NCBI GenBank assembly: GCA_019246795.1
Contig: JAFAPY010000185.1
Coordinates: forward strand, 1 to 51,528
Direction of reading: 5' to 3'
Source: Streptosporangiaceae bacterium
GTDB taxonomy: Bacteria; Actinomycetota; Actinomycetes; Streptosporangiales; Streptosporangiaceae
DNA: 51,528 nucleotides
Below, piece by piece: positions 8,632 through 16,019 of the stretch (position 1 is its first letter; every line of letters begins with the position of its first letter). The notes beneath the pieces were generated by a model. The model had not been told where the DNA came from and did not search any database. It worked only from the letters and a program-made list of their open reading frames with translations. A program made the position numbers and the translations under genes.

Positions 8632-9928
8632 ATCCGCCGACGTCGTGGTCGCGGGCGCCGGGCCGGCCGGAGCCGCCGCCGCCCTGGTGGCCGCGCGAGC
8701 GGGCCTGCGGGTCGTGCTGGTCGAACGAGGCCCGTTTCCCGGATCCAAGAACATGTACGGCGGCGTGATCTACCCGCGCGTCCTGGACACCCTGCTGCCA
8801 CGCTGGTGGGAGGAGGTACCGGTGCAGCGCTGGGTTACCCGCCGCGCCACCATGGTGATGACCGGCACCAAGGCCCTCACCGTGGAGTTCCGCGGAGAAG
8901 ACTGGGACGCGCCGCCGTACAACGGGGCCACCGCCTACCGTGCCGACTTCGATTCCTGGCTTGCGGGCAAGGCGGCTGACGCCGGTGCGGAGCTGGTCTG
9001 CTCCACGACGGTCACCGGCCTGCTGCGCGACGGGACGGGCCGCGTCACCGGCGTGCGCACCGACCGGCCCGACGGTGACATCCGGGCGTCGCTGGTCATC
9101 GCCGGTGACGGCGTGAACTCCTTCCTGGCGAAGGAGGCGGGGCTGTACGAGGACTGGTCGGTGACACACTTCACCGTGGGCGTGAAGGAGGTGCTCGCGC
9201 TGCCGCGCGAGGTGCTGGAGGACCGCTTCAACCTAACCGGGGATGAGGGCCTGGACATCGAGATCCTCGGCGGCACCCAGGGCATCCCGGGCGGCGGCTT
9301 CCTCTACACCAACCTCGATACCATCGCGGTCGGCGTCGTGCTGTCCCTGGCCGGGTTGCGCGACTCCGGCAAGCGCCCGGAGGACATCATCGCCGCGCTC
9401 AAGGACCATCCCGCGATCGCGCCGCTGGTCCGCGGCGGTGAGCTGAAGGAGTACTCCGCGCACACCATCCCCGAGGGCGGCATGGACGGGATGCCGCACC
9501 TGGCCGCCGACGGCATGCTCGTCGCCGGTGACGCGGCGCACCTGTGCCTGGCGTCGGGGATCTGGCTGGAAGGCGTGAACTTCGCGATCGGCTCCGGCGC
9601 GCTCGCGGGTGAGACCGCGATCGAGGCCATCGGCTCCGGGGACACATCGGCCGCCGCGCTGTCCGGGTACCGCCGCCGCCTGGAAAACTCCTTCGTCCTG
9701 GCCAACCACCGCAAGCTTCGCGGCGCGCACAAGCTCATCTTGGGCAAGCGCGCGCAAACCGTATACCCGGAGCTGGCCTGCGGCATCGCCCAGCGGGTCT
9801 TCACCGTGACCGACCCGCAGCCCAAGGCCGGCCTGCGCCGCTGGGTGCACGACGAGCGCAAGCGAGGCGGCGTACGGCTGCGCGACATCGTCAAGGACGG
9901 ATGGGTGGGATGGAGGACGTTCGGGTGA
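8624..9928 (+). CDS. fixC: FixC-like FAD-dependent oxidoreductase (ETF:quinone oxidoreductase type)
   Basis: A 434-residue flavoprotein of the geranylgeranyl reductase/ETF-QO superfamily. Seen: an N-terminal FAD motif (VVVAGAGPAGAAAA), NMYGG near residue 44 that is typical of FixC, a GDG motif (VIAGDGVNS), and the second FAD motif GMLVAGDAAHL. It should accept electrons from the ETF pair and, with FixX, pass them to the membrane quinone pool. A strong Shine-Dalgarno (AGGAGG) precedes ATG 8624 inside fixB. The protein is membrane-associated rather than membrane-spanning. Confidence 0.92.
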   Translation: MAESADVVVAGAGPAGAAAALVAARAGLRVVLVERGPFPGSKNMYGGVIYPRVLDTLLPRWWEEVPVQRWVTRRATMVMTGTKALTVEFRGEDWDAPPYNGATAYRADFDSWLAGKAADAGAELVCSTTVTGLLRDGTGRVTGVRTDRPDGDIRASLVIAGDGVNSFLAKEAGLYEDWSVTHFTVGVKEVLALPREVLEDRFNLTGDEGLDIEILGGTQGIPGGGFLYTNLDTIAVGVVLSLAGLRDSGKRPEDIIAALKDHPAIAPLVRGGELKEYSAHTIPEGGMDGMPHLAADGMLVAGDAAHLCLASGIWLEGVNFAIGSGALAGETAIEAIGSGDTSAAALSGYRRRLENSFVLANHRKLRGAHKLILGKRAQTVYPELACGIAQRVFTVTDPQPKAGLRRWVHDERKRGGVRLRDIVKDGWVGWRTFG

Positions 9929-10245
9929 ACCAGGACGTTGCGCCGCTTCCAGGCAGCCACTACGACGGGCTCAGTTTCGAGGACCGCATGGCCACTGTCG
10001 AATTCCGCGTGGCGGCGCGGCCGCATATCACCGTGGACTCCGATGTTTGCCGGAGCTGCACCACAAAGGCATGCGTGCATGCGTGCCCGGCACAACTGTT
10101 CGTGCCCACCTCCGACGGCGGCGTGCTGTTCAACTACGAGCAGTGCTTCGAGTGCGGCACGTGCTACATGGTCTGCAACACCGAGGGCGCGCTGACGTGG
10201 AGCTATCCCGAGGGCGGCCACGGCGTGGTGTTCAGGAGGTCATGA
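9925..10245 (+). CDS. fixX: FixX-like ferredoxin
   Basis: A 106-residue ferredoxin-like partner of FixC with one [4Fe-4S] centre in the ETF-QO style: CRSCTTKACVHACP and CFECGTCYMVC. I chose GTG 9925 because GGAGGA lies 7 nt before it and it forms a GTGA overlap with the fixC stop; ATG 9910 or 9901 would add a few residues. It joins the FixC flavin to quinone. The stop overlaps fixA by 4 nt. Confidence 0.9.
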   Translation: MNQDVAPLPGSHYDGLSFEDRMATVEFRVAARPHITVDSDVCRSCTTKACVHACPAQLFVPTSDGGVLFNYEQCFECGTCYMVCNTEGALTWSYPEGGHGVVFRRS

Positions 10246-11084
10246 TGGGCGTGCCCCGCTACATCGCCGCCGCGCTGAAATGGGTCGACCTGCGGCCGGA
10301 GGTCGATCCGCTGGCAGGCACGGTGCGCCACGACACGCGCACCTCGGGCTTGTCGCTTGCGGACGCGGCCGCGCTGGAGTGGGCTCTGCGCCTGGGCGAG
10401 TCGTGGCAGCTGCCGGTGGCCGCGATCACCGCGGGGCCGCCGGAGGCCCGTGCCGTGCTCCGGGACGCCGCCGGCTTCGGCCCGACACGGCTGGTCCACG
10501 TCGCAGCGGATCGCGACGCGCCTTCGGACGCGATCGCCCGCGCGCTCGCCCCGCTGCTCGCCGGCGCCGCGGTGGTCTGCTGCGGGGACTACAGCGCAGA
10601 CCGGGGCAGCGGTTCGGTGCCCGCCTTCCTGGCCCACCACCTGCAGGCCGCGCAGGCGCTGGGGCTGACCAGCCTGGCGCCCGAGCACCCGGGCAGCCTG
10701 GTCGCGCAACGCCGGCTCGACGGCGGCCGTCGCGAGCGCCTGCAGGTCAGCGCCCCGGCGGTGATCTCCGTCGAGCCCGGCGCCGCCCAGCTGCGCCGCG
10801 CCCCGCTGTCCGGGCTCCTGGCCGCGGGACGGGCAGCCGTCGAGACCGCAGCGGCCGACCAGGCACCCGAATACGGCAGCCGCGTGCATCTGCTGCGGAC
10901 CACGTCGTACCGGCCCAGGCCGAAGGTCCTGGCCCCGCCGCGGGACCAGCTGCCCCGCGCCAGGCTGCTGGCCCTGACCGGCGCGCTGTCGGAGCGGATG
11001 CCGCCGCGGGTGGTCAGGGCAGCGCCGGAACAGGCCGCGGACCAGCTGATCGGTTACCTCACCGACAACGGCTACCTTGGCTGA
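10242..11084 (+). CDS. fixA: Mycofactocin-associated electron transfer flavoprotein, beta subunit (FixA-like)
   Basis: A 280-residue ETF beta homologue, placed last rather than first in the set. It opens YIAAALKWVDLRPEVDP, matching the usual KxVxD start, followed by LADAAALEWALRLGE, and has the AMP-pocket region CCGDYSADRGSGSVPAFLAH. It is more divergent than standard FixA, so binding of AMP versus a second FAD cannot be told from sequence alone. AGGAGG sits just before tandem ATG codons at 10242 and 10245. It ends the plus-strand operon 38 nt before a strong hairpin. Confidence 0.85.
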   Translation: MMGVPRYIAAALKWVDLRPEVDPLAGTVRHDTRTSGLSLADAAALEWALRLGESWQLPVAAITAGPPEARAVLRDAAGFGPTRLVHVAADRDAPSDAIARALAPLLAGAAVVCCGDYSADRGSGSVPAFLAHHLQAAQALGLTSLAPEHPGSLVAQRRLDGGRRERLQVSAPAVISVEPGAAQLRRAPLSGLLAAGRAAVETAAADQAPEYGSRVHLLRTTSYRPRPKVLAPPRDQLPRARLLALTGALSERMPPRVVRAAPEQAADQLIGYLTDNGYLG

Positions 11085-11122
11085 CCGCTGCCCTCACCGA
11101 CCGGCAGCAGCCACCGGCGGCA

Positions 11123-11158
11123 CCGGGCGGGGACGGGTCCGTGCCCGTCCCCGCCCGG
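11123..11158. terminator. Strong hairpin between convergent genes
   Basis: A perfect 15-bp stem (CCGGGCGGGGACGGG and its complement) around a 6-base loop, between the fixA stop and the aldehyde dehydrogenase stop. There is no U-tract, as is common in actinobacteria. It can serve both strands. Confidence 0.75.
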
Positions 11159-11174
11159 CGTAGCCGTCGAGCGG

Positions 11175-12659
11175 CTACAGCAGGGTGGTGACCGCCTTGA
11201 CTTCGGTGTAGTTGTGCAGGACCTCGTGGCCCATCTCGCGGCCCCAGCCGGACTCCTTGTACCCGCCGAACGGCAGCGCCGCGTCGAACACGTTGTAGCA
11301 GTTGACGTAGATGCTGCCGGCCCTGAGCTTCTTCGCCAGCGCGTGGGCCTTGGAGATGTCCTTGGTCCAGATCCCGGCCCCGAGGCCGTAGGGGGTGTCG
11401 TTGGCCTGGGCCGCGATCTCGTCCAGGTCGCTGAACGGCTGGGCGACCACGACCGGCCCGAAGATCTCCTCCCGCACCACCTTCATGTTGCCGTGCGTGT
11501 TGGTGAGCACGGTCGGCTGGACGAAGTAACCGCGGTCGCCGTGCGTGCCGCCGCCGGCCAGCGCGGTGGCTCCCTCTGACTTGCCGTGTTCCAGGTAGCC
11601 GGTGACGCGCTCGTACTGTTCCTGCGACACCAGCGGGCCCATCTCGGTGCCCGGGTCCAGGCCGGGGCCTACCTTGATCGACTTGGCGATATCCGCGACG
11701 CCGTGCACCACCTCGTCGAAGCGGTCCTGCTCCACGAACAGCCGGGAACCGGCCACGCAGCACTGCCCGTGGTTGAAGAAGATGGCGTTGGCCGCTCCGG
11801 CGACCGCGCTGTCGTCGGCGTCGGCGAAGACGATGTTCGGGCTCTTGCCGCCGAGCTCCAGGCTCACCTTCTTCAGGTTGCCGGCGGCGGCGTGCACGAT
11901 GAGCTTGCCCACCTCGGTGGAGCCGGTGAACGCGACCTTGTCCACGTGCGGGTGGGCAGCCAGGGCGGCGCCCGGCTCGGCGAAGCCCGGCACGACGTTG
12001 ACCACGCCGTCGGGCACCCCGGCCTCCGCCATCAGCTCGGCCAGCCGCAGCGCGCTCAGCGGGGTCTGCTCGGCGGGCTTGAGCACCACGGTGCACCCGG
12101 CGGCGAGCGCCGGGGCCATCTTCCACGCCGCCATCAGCAGCGGGAAGTTCCACGGGATGATCTGCCCCACCACGCCGACCGGCTCGCGCAGCGTGTAGGA
12201 GTGCCAGTTCGCACCCGGCATGTAGGGCACCGAGATGCTGAGCGTGTTGCCCTCGATCTTGGTGGCCCAGCCGGCCATGTACCAGAACATGTCCGCCGAC
12301 AGCGGCACGTCCGCCACCTTCGCCACCGCGAACGGCTTGCCGTTGTCCAGCGACTCGAGCTGGGCGAGCTCGTCGTTGTGCTCGGCGATCAGGTCACCGA
12401 TCCTCCAGATGATGCGTCCCCGTTCGGACGGCGTCATCTTCGACCACGGGCCGTCGTCGAACGCCGAGCGCGCGGCCCGCACGGCCCGGTTGATGTCCTC
12501 GGCGTCGCCCTCGGCGACGCGCGCGAGGGTCTCGCCCGTAGCGGGATCCGGGGTCTCGAACGTCTTGCCCGACGCGGCGTCCGTCCACTGCCCGTTGATG
12601 AACAGCTGGTGCGGCGTCGAAACGAAGGCCTCGACGTTCTTGTCGAGAGTTACCGTCAT
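11175..12659 (-). CDS. NAD-dependent aldehyde dehydrogenase
   Basis: A 494-residue ALDH-superfamily enzyme that oxidises an aldehyde to an acid in the cytoplasm. Seen: oxyanion/catalytic motif IIPWNFP (167-173), general base Glu268 in LELGGKSPN, catalytic Cys301 in GQCCVAGSR, and EEIFGPV near the C-terminus. The start ATG 12659 has AAGGAG about 10 nt upstream. It faces the mycofactocin operon and shares a palindrome in its promoter with mno and mftM, so the natural substrate may be the aldehyde made by Mno (formaldehyde or a longer chain). Substrate is inferred; betaine-aldehyde-type relatives look similar. Confidence 0.92.
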   Translation of the reverse strand: MTVTLDKNVEAFVSTPHQLFINGQWTDAASGKTFETPDPATGETLARVAEGDAEDINRAVRAARSAFDDGPWSKMTPSERGRIIWRIGDLIAEHNDELAQLESLDNGKPFAVAKVADVPLSADMFWYMAGWATKIEGNTLSISVPYMPGANWHSYTLREPVGVVGQIIPWNFPLLMAAWKMAPALAAGCTVVLKPAEQTPLSALRLAELMAEAGVPDGVVNVVPGFAEPGAALAAHPHVDKVAFTGSTEVGKLIVHAAAGNLKKVSLELGGKSPNIVFADADDSAVAGAANAIFFNHGQCCVAGSRLFVEQDRFDEVVHGVADIAKSIKVGPGLDPGTEMGPLVSQEQYERVTGYLEHGKSEGATALAGGGTHGDRGYFVQPTVLTNTHGNMKVVREEIFGPVVVAQPFSDLDEIAAQANDTPYGLGAGIWTKDISKAHALAKKLRAGSIYVNCYNVFDAALPFGGYKESGWGREMGHEVLHNYTEVKAVTTLL

Positions 12660-12729
12660 GGGAACTCATCTCCTTGCCTAGGGACACGCGACAGTGTTTA
12701 TTCTCCACGAGGCGGCCCGTCACGACTAG

Positions 12730-12745
12730 CTACCCAACCGGGTAG
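12730..12745. promoter_or_regulatory. Perfect palindrome, candidate operator of the aldehyde dehydrogenase
   Basis: CTACCCAACCGGGTAG, 71 bp upstream of the aldehyde dehydrogenase ATG, is a perfect 6+6 inverted repeat. It is the best copy of a pattern also present near mno and mftM. Confidence 0.4.
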
Positions 12746-12761
12746 GCTGCCCGCGAAAATT

Positions 12762-12814
12762 CTCAGTGCCTGCCGGAGCGCGCGCGTCGGGCGAGCCGCC
12801 GCGCGGCCGCTCAG
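12762..12814 (-). repeat. Dispersed GC-rich hairpin repeat, copy 1
   Basis: A member of a ~48-bp family found six times here. It begins right after the stop of the response regulator gene (12816). The core GAGCGCGCGCG pairs with CGCGCGGCCGCTC around a small inner stem (CGG/CCG), giving a long hairpin. This copy has GCGAGCC where most have GCAAGCC. It may end transcription of the regulator operon. Confidence 0.7.
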
Positions 12815-12815
12815 A

Positions 12816-13463
12816 TCAGATCAGCCCGAGCTTGCTGGCCGCGTACACCGCCTCGGCGCGGCGGCGCGCGCCCAGCTTCTGCATGACGTTGCCGACATGG
12901 AACTTCACCGTGGCCGCGGATATGTACAGGCGCTGGCCGATCGCGACGTTGCTCAGCCCGCGGGCGAGCAGGGACAAGATCTCCCGTTCCCGCGGAGTGA
13001 TGTCGCTCGCGGTGGCTCCCGGATGCTGGCTACCGCGCATCCAGCGGACCACCACCCCGGCGGTGCGGGAGTCGAAGGCGCTTTCCCCGCGATGCACGGC
13101 CCTGATCGCCCGGATCAGCTCGGTCACGTCGACGTCCTTGAGCACGAAGCCCTTGGCGCCCTGCTTGATGGATTCGAGGATCAGCCACTCGTCCGCCGAA
13201 CTGGTCAGCACCAGCACCTTGGCGTCCGGGTAGCGCCGGGTGATCGTGGCGCACAACGACAGGCCGTCACACTCGCTGCCCTCGGTGAGCTTGAGGTCAA
13301 GGAGCACGACCCGGGGACGCGCCCGGTCCAGCATCGCCGTGGCCAGCCGTGCGGACGGCGCCTCGCCGACCACCCGCAGGTCCGGCTCCCGGTCGATCAT
13401 GGCCCGCAGGCCCTGACGGACGATCGCGTGATCGTCGATGATGGCGACTCGGATCTCATCCAT
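12816..13463 (-). CDS. LuxR-family (NarL-type) response regulator
   Basis: A 215-residue response regulator: receiver domain (1-120) with phospho-acceptor Asp56 (LLDLKL), acidic pocket Asp10-Asp11 and Lys109, then a C-terminal LuxR helix-turn-helix (about 150-205, TPREREILSLLARGLSN). Start ATG 13463 overlaps the kinase stop by 8 nt, so the two are co-translated. Position next to mno, the mycofactocin genes and an aldehyde dehydrogenase resembles the MnoS/MnoR system of Mycolicibacterium, which controls methanol oxidation; that link is by context, not by a specific residue. Confidence 0.92.
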   Translation of the reverse strand: MDEIRVAIIDDHAIVRQGLRAMIDREPDLRVVGEAPSARLATAMLDRARPRVVLLDLKLTEGSECDGLSLCATITRRYPDAKVLVLTSSADEWLILESIKQGAKGFVLKDVDVTELIRAIRAVHRGESAFDSRTAGVVVRWMRGSQHPGATASDITPREREILSLLARGLSNVAIGQRLYISAATVKFHVGNVMQKLGARRRAEAVYAASKLGLI

Positions 13464-14244
13464 CGCTTTCCCCTGGCATGTCGGCGGGTGCTGGCGCGGG
13501 CACCACGACATGAAGCGCGATGCCGCCCAGGTCGGAGCGGTCGGCCCGCAGGGTCCAGCCCATCTCGTCGGCCCGCGCGGCGATGTCGGCCAGGCCCAGG
13601 TGGTAGCCGCCGCCGGTGCCGGGCACCTCCCCCCGGATGATCTTCGTCAGCGTTGCCGGGTTTCCCTGCCCGTCATCGGCGACGCAGAGCCCGAGCACCC
13701 AGCGGCCGTAGCTCAGCCGGACAGCCACGCGGCGCGCGTCTCCGTGCACGGCCGCGTTGAAGACGCACTCGCTGGCTATGCGGAACAGCGACCTGCGGGC
13801 CGCCGCGGCCAGCGGCACCGGCTGGCCGGTCACGTCCACGCTCACCTCGAGGTGATCAGCGGGCTGCCCGGCCGCCAGGCGCCGCAGCAGGTCGGGCAGC
13901 TCTTCGTCGGGGGCGTCCATGCCCTCGCGCAGGGCCTGCAGCGTCGACCGCAGCTGCCGCAGCGCCGTCGCGGTGAGCCGCCGGGCACGCTCGAGACTTG
14001 GCCGTACCGGCGACTCCGCGGGCAGATCGGCGAGGCACACGTCGATGGCCAGCCCGGCGGCCAGGACCTCTTGGACCGGCCCGCCGTGCAGTTCCCCGGC
14101 CAGGCGGTGTCGCTCACGCTCTGCGACCTGCCGCGCCGTCGCCGACTGGCTGCTTCCGTGGACCGTGCTTTCGGAGATCGGGGCCAGGACGGGTGACTGC
14201 GGCCGCAGCGAATGAACGCGGGCCGGGACAGCGGGGTATGTCAT
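13456..14244 (-). CDS. Histidine kinase (HisKA_3/DesK-type), cytosolic
   Basis: A 262-residue soluble sensor kinase without membrane segments. The dimerisation helix carries ERERHRLAGELHGGPVQEV with the expected phospho-acceptor His53. The ATPase part shows the N-box SECVFNAAVHG, a G1 box DDGQG and a GGGYHLGLADIAARA stretch. The residue after the His is Gly, where most of this family has Asp or Glu that acts as general base; autokinase activity may be altered. The N-terminal ~40 residues hold no recognisable sensor domain. ATG 14244 with GGAGGG upstream overlaps the previous stop as ATGA. Likely partner of the LuxR regulator next to it. Confidence 0.9.
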   Translation of the reverse strand: MTYPAVPARVHSLRPQSPVLAPISESTVHGSSQSATARQVAERERHRLAGELHGGPVQEVLAAGLAIDVCLADLPAESPVRPSLERARRLTATALRQLRSTLQALREGMDAPDEELPDLLRRLAAGQPADHLEVSVDVTGQPVPLAAAARRSLFRIASECVFNAAVHGDARRVAVRLSYGRWVLGLCVADDGQGNPATLTKIIRGEVPGTGGGYHLGLADIAARADEMGWTLRADRSDLGGIALHVVVPAPAPADMPGESDG

Positions 14245-15494
14245 CTCGCCCTCCTCACAGAGGGCTGATCGTATGACGGCAGAGGTTGGCCAACGGTAGG
14301 TCGGCGCCGGCGGATGCCGCCGAGGAGGTCCAGGTCATGCGGGGTGAGCTCCAGGTAGCGCTGCACCGCGGCCGGATGAGGATCGGACAGCAGCGCGTTG
14401 CGCAGCGCGACCGTGACGAAGTGACCGAATTCGGTCAGTGCCGGGGACTCCGAGCCGGGCAGCAGCTCCCCCCCGTAACACTCAACCGCGCCCGCCACGT
14501 CGCCGGCGCGGAGCCGGTGCAGCACGTCGGTGACGTCACAGCGCACGTCCAGGCCGATCCGGTACGGACGGGACTCAAGGCGCCCGCCGAGGACGGCGCG
14601 TAGCTGCGACATCTCCGCCTTCAGCGTCCCCAGGCCCACCGGCCGGTCACCGTACAGCCGTGCGTGCAGCTCCCCCAGGTCAAGCCCGTCGGGGTTGAGC
14701 GCCAGCAGCGCGAGGATCTCGATCTGCCGTCTGGTGAGCCGCAGCCGCGTCCCGTTCAGCTGCGCGCTGGGCTGCCCGAGCAGCTTGAGGTCCAGCAGGC
14801 CGCCGAACGAACTGAACGCGTCGTGCGCGCCGGCCGGCACGGCGGCTGGGCGCGCTTCGCGTGCCAGCAGCCGCGCCAGCGCCCCGGCCGTGGCCAGGCC
14901 GATCGGGTGGGACCGGTCCCAGGTCGTGGAGAGGTCGAGCACGCCGAGCTGGCGGCCGGTACCCGGATCGTGCACCGGGGCGGCCCAGCATACCCAGCCG
15001 TGCACGCAGCTGGAGAAATGCTCCGCGGAGTACACCGTGGCCGGATGGTCGAGCCTGAGCGCCAGGTCCAGCGCGTTGGTCCCGACGCTGGCCTCGTCCC
15101 ACCGGCCTCCCGGGATGAAGTTCACGTCCTCGGCTTTGCGCCGCATCACCGAGCCGCTGAATGTCCACAGGATGCGGGTGGTGGAATCGGTGACCGCCAC
15201 CACGAGCTCGCCGTCGTCGGCGGCCCCCCGCAGCTGGGCCTCCAGCTGCCGCACCGCGGCATGGAGCGGGCTGGTCTGCCAGGCGAGTCGCGTTTCGTCG
15301 GCGTCGGCGAGCGGCGCCTGGCTGACCTCCGGCATGATGGAGGCGGCCGAGCGCGCCCAGCTTGCCATGATCTCGGTCCGTACGCCGGCGCGGTCCGGGC
15401 TCACCGGCCGCCGGTCGCAGATCGCGGGGACGTTGCGGTCCCACGCCTGCGCCAGGACCGAGCGCCGTCTGTGCAACTGAGCGCGGGTGAACAT
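14241..15494 (-). CDS. GAF-domain transcriptional regulator
   Basis: A 417-residue regulator. An N-terminal region (1-75), then a GAF sensor domain (about 80-225; VAVTDSTTRILWTFSG, DEASVGTNALDLAL, CWAAPVHDPGTG, GVLDLSTTWD) as in AcoR-type activators, then a winged-helix-like region (LRLTRRQIEILALLALNPDG) and a helical tail. It lacks the AAA+ sigma-54 module. The start ATG 15494 has AGAGG upstream; an open extension to 15716 looks non-coding. It is the first gene of a three-gene operon with the kinase and response regulator (ATGA overlap). In actinobacteria such regulators often sit with aldehyde or alcohol dehydrogenases. Ligand unknown. Confidence 0.82.
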   Translation of the reverse strand: MFTRAQLHRRRSVLAQAWDRNVPAICDRRPVSPDRAGVRTEIMASWARSAASIMPEVSQAPLADADETRLAWQTSPLHAAVRQLEAQLRGAADDGELVVAVTDSTTRILWTFSGSVMRRKAEDVNFIPGGRWDEASVGTNALDLALRLDHPATVYSAEHFSSCVHGWVCWAAPVHDPGTGRQLGVLDLSTTWDRSHPIGLATAGALARLLAREARPAAVPAGAHDAFSSFGGLLDLKLLGQPSAQLNGTRLRLTRRQIEILALLALNPDGLDLGELHARLYGDRPVGLGTLKAEMSQLRAVLGGRLESRPYRIGLDVRCDVTDVLHRLRAGDVAGAVECYGGELLPGSESPALTEFGHFVTVALRNALLSDPHPAAVQRYLELTPHDLDLLGGIRRRRPTVGQPLPSYDQPSVRRAR

Positions 15495-15545
15495 GGGAAA
15501 CCTCTGGGAGCGGGCCACTGCCCGCTGCGAGCTCAACGGGCATAC

Positions 15546-15604
15546 CAGATTATGGACCGCCCAAGGGCAGGTCAGATTACGGCCGAAGGTCCCGCAGATT
15601 GCGG
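15546..15604. promoter_or_regulatory. Three direct repeats upstream of the GAF regulator
   Basis: CAGATTATGG (15546), CAGATTACGG (15573) and CAGATTGCGG (15595) lie 52-110 bp upstream of the regulator start, spaced 27 and 22 bp. They may be binding sites for autoregulation. The rest of the gap to the tRNA (15605-15850) shows no gene or clear element. Confidence 0.4.
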
Positions 15605-15850
15605 CCCTCCGTCCCGGAGCGGACGCCCGGAGCATGCGAGGATAAGGAGCACTGCGGCGCGTCCGGGACTCGCCGGGGCCAGGGTCCGGGCGTGTGAGCA
15701 CACCGATCCTGGACACCCTTCACTTACTTCGCGCCGATCCGGAAGTGACACCGCCGCAAGGGCAGCCAACTCCGGCGAGCTGATCGGCTCACTCCGACCG
15801 ACCAGAGGGCCGCCGCGGCAAGCGACCGGACTGCGGTGGTGCGCTGGCAG

Positions 15851-15943
15851 CGGAGGCGGACGGGAATCGAACCCGCCAGCGCCGCTGCGCAGCGCTCACC
15901 GGTTTTGAAGACCGGGGGGGCCACCAGGCACCCAGACGCCTCC
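15851..15943 (-). tRNA. selC: tRNA-Sec (anticodon UCA)
   Basis: A 93-nt tRNA read from the minus strand. The acceptor arm is GGAGGCG paired with CGCCTCC, the anticodon loop is CTTCAAAA with UCA at 15906-15908, and the T arm contains GGTTCGATT. A long variable arm (around GCGCTGCGCAGCGGCGC) is typical of selenocysteine tRNA. CCA is not encoded. It supplies Sec at UGA codons, with selB and selA nearby on the same strand. Confidence 0.95.
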
Positions 15944-16019
15944 GCCTTGACTCTACTGACCCCGGGGCTGGTGCGCTCACTATGATGCGGTGAGGCGTGC
16001 GGACGAGCGGAGACAGGGC

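Noticed and set aside
11586-13640. A 684-codon plus-strand open frame
   Set aside because: It is antisense to the aldehyde dehydrogenase and response regulator, both firmly identified, and its translation is Arg/His/Gly/Val-rich without any family motif. It is a high-GC shadow frame.
14664-15908. A 414-codon plus-strand open frame
   Set aside because: Antisense to the GAF regulator and part of the tRNA-Sec gene; no recognisable features.
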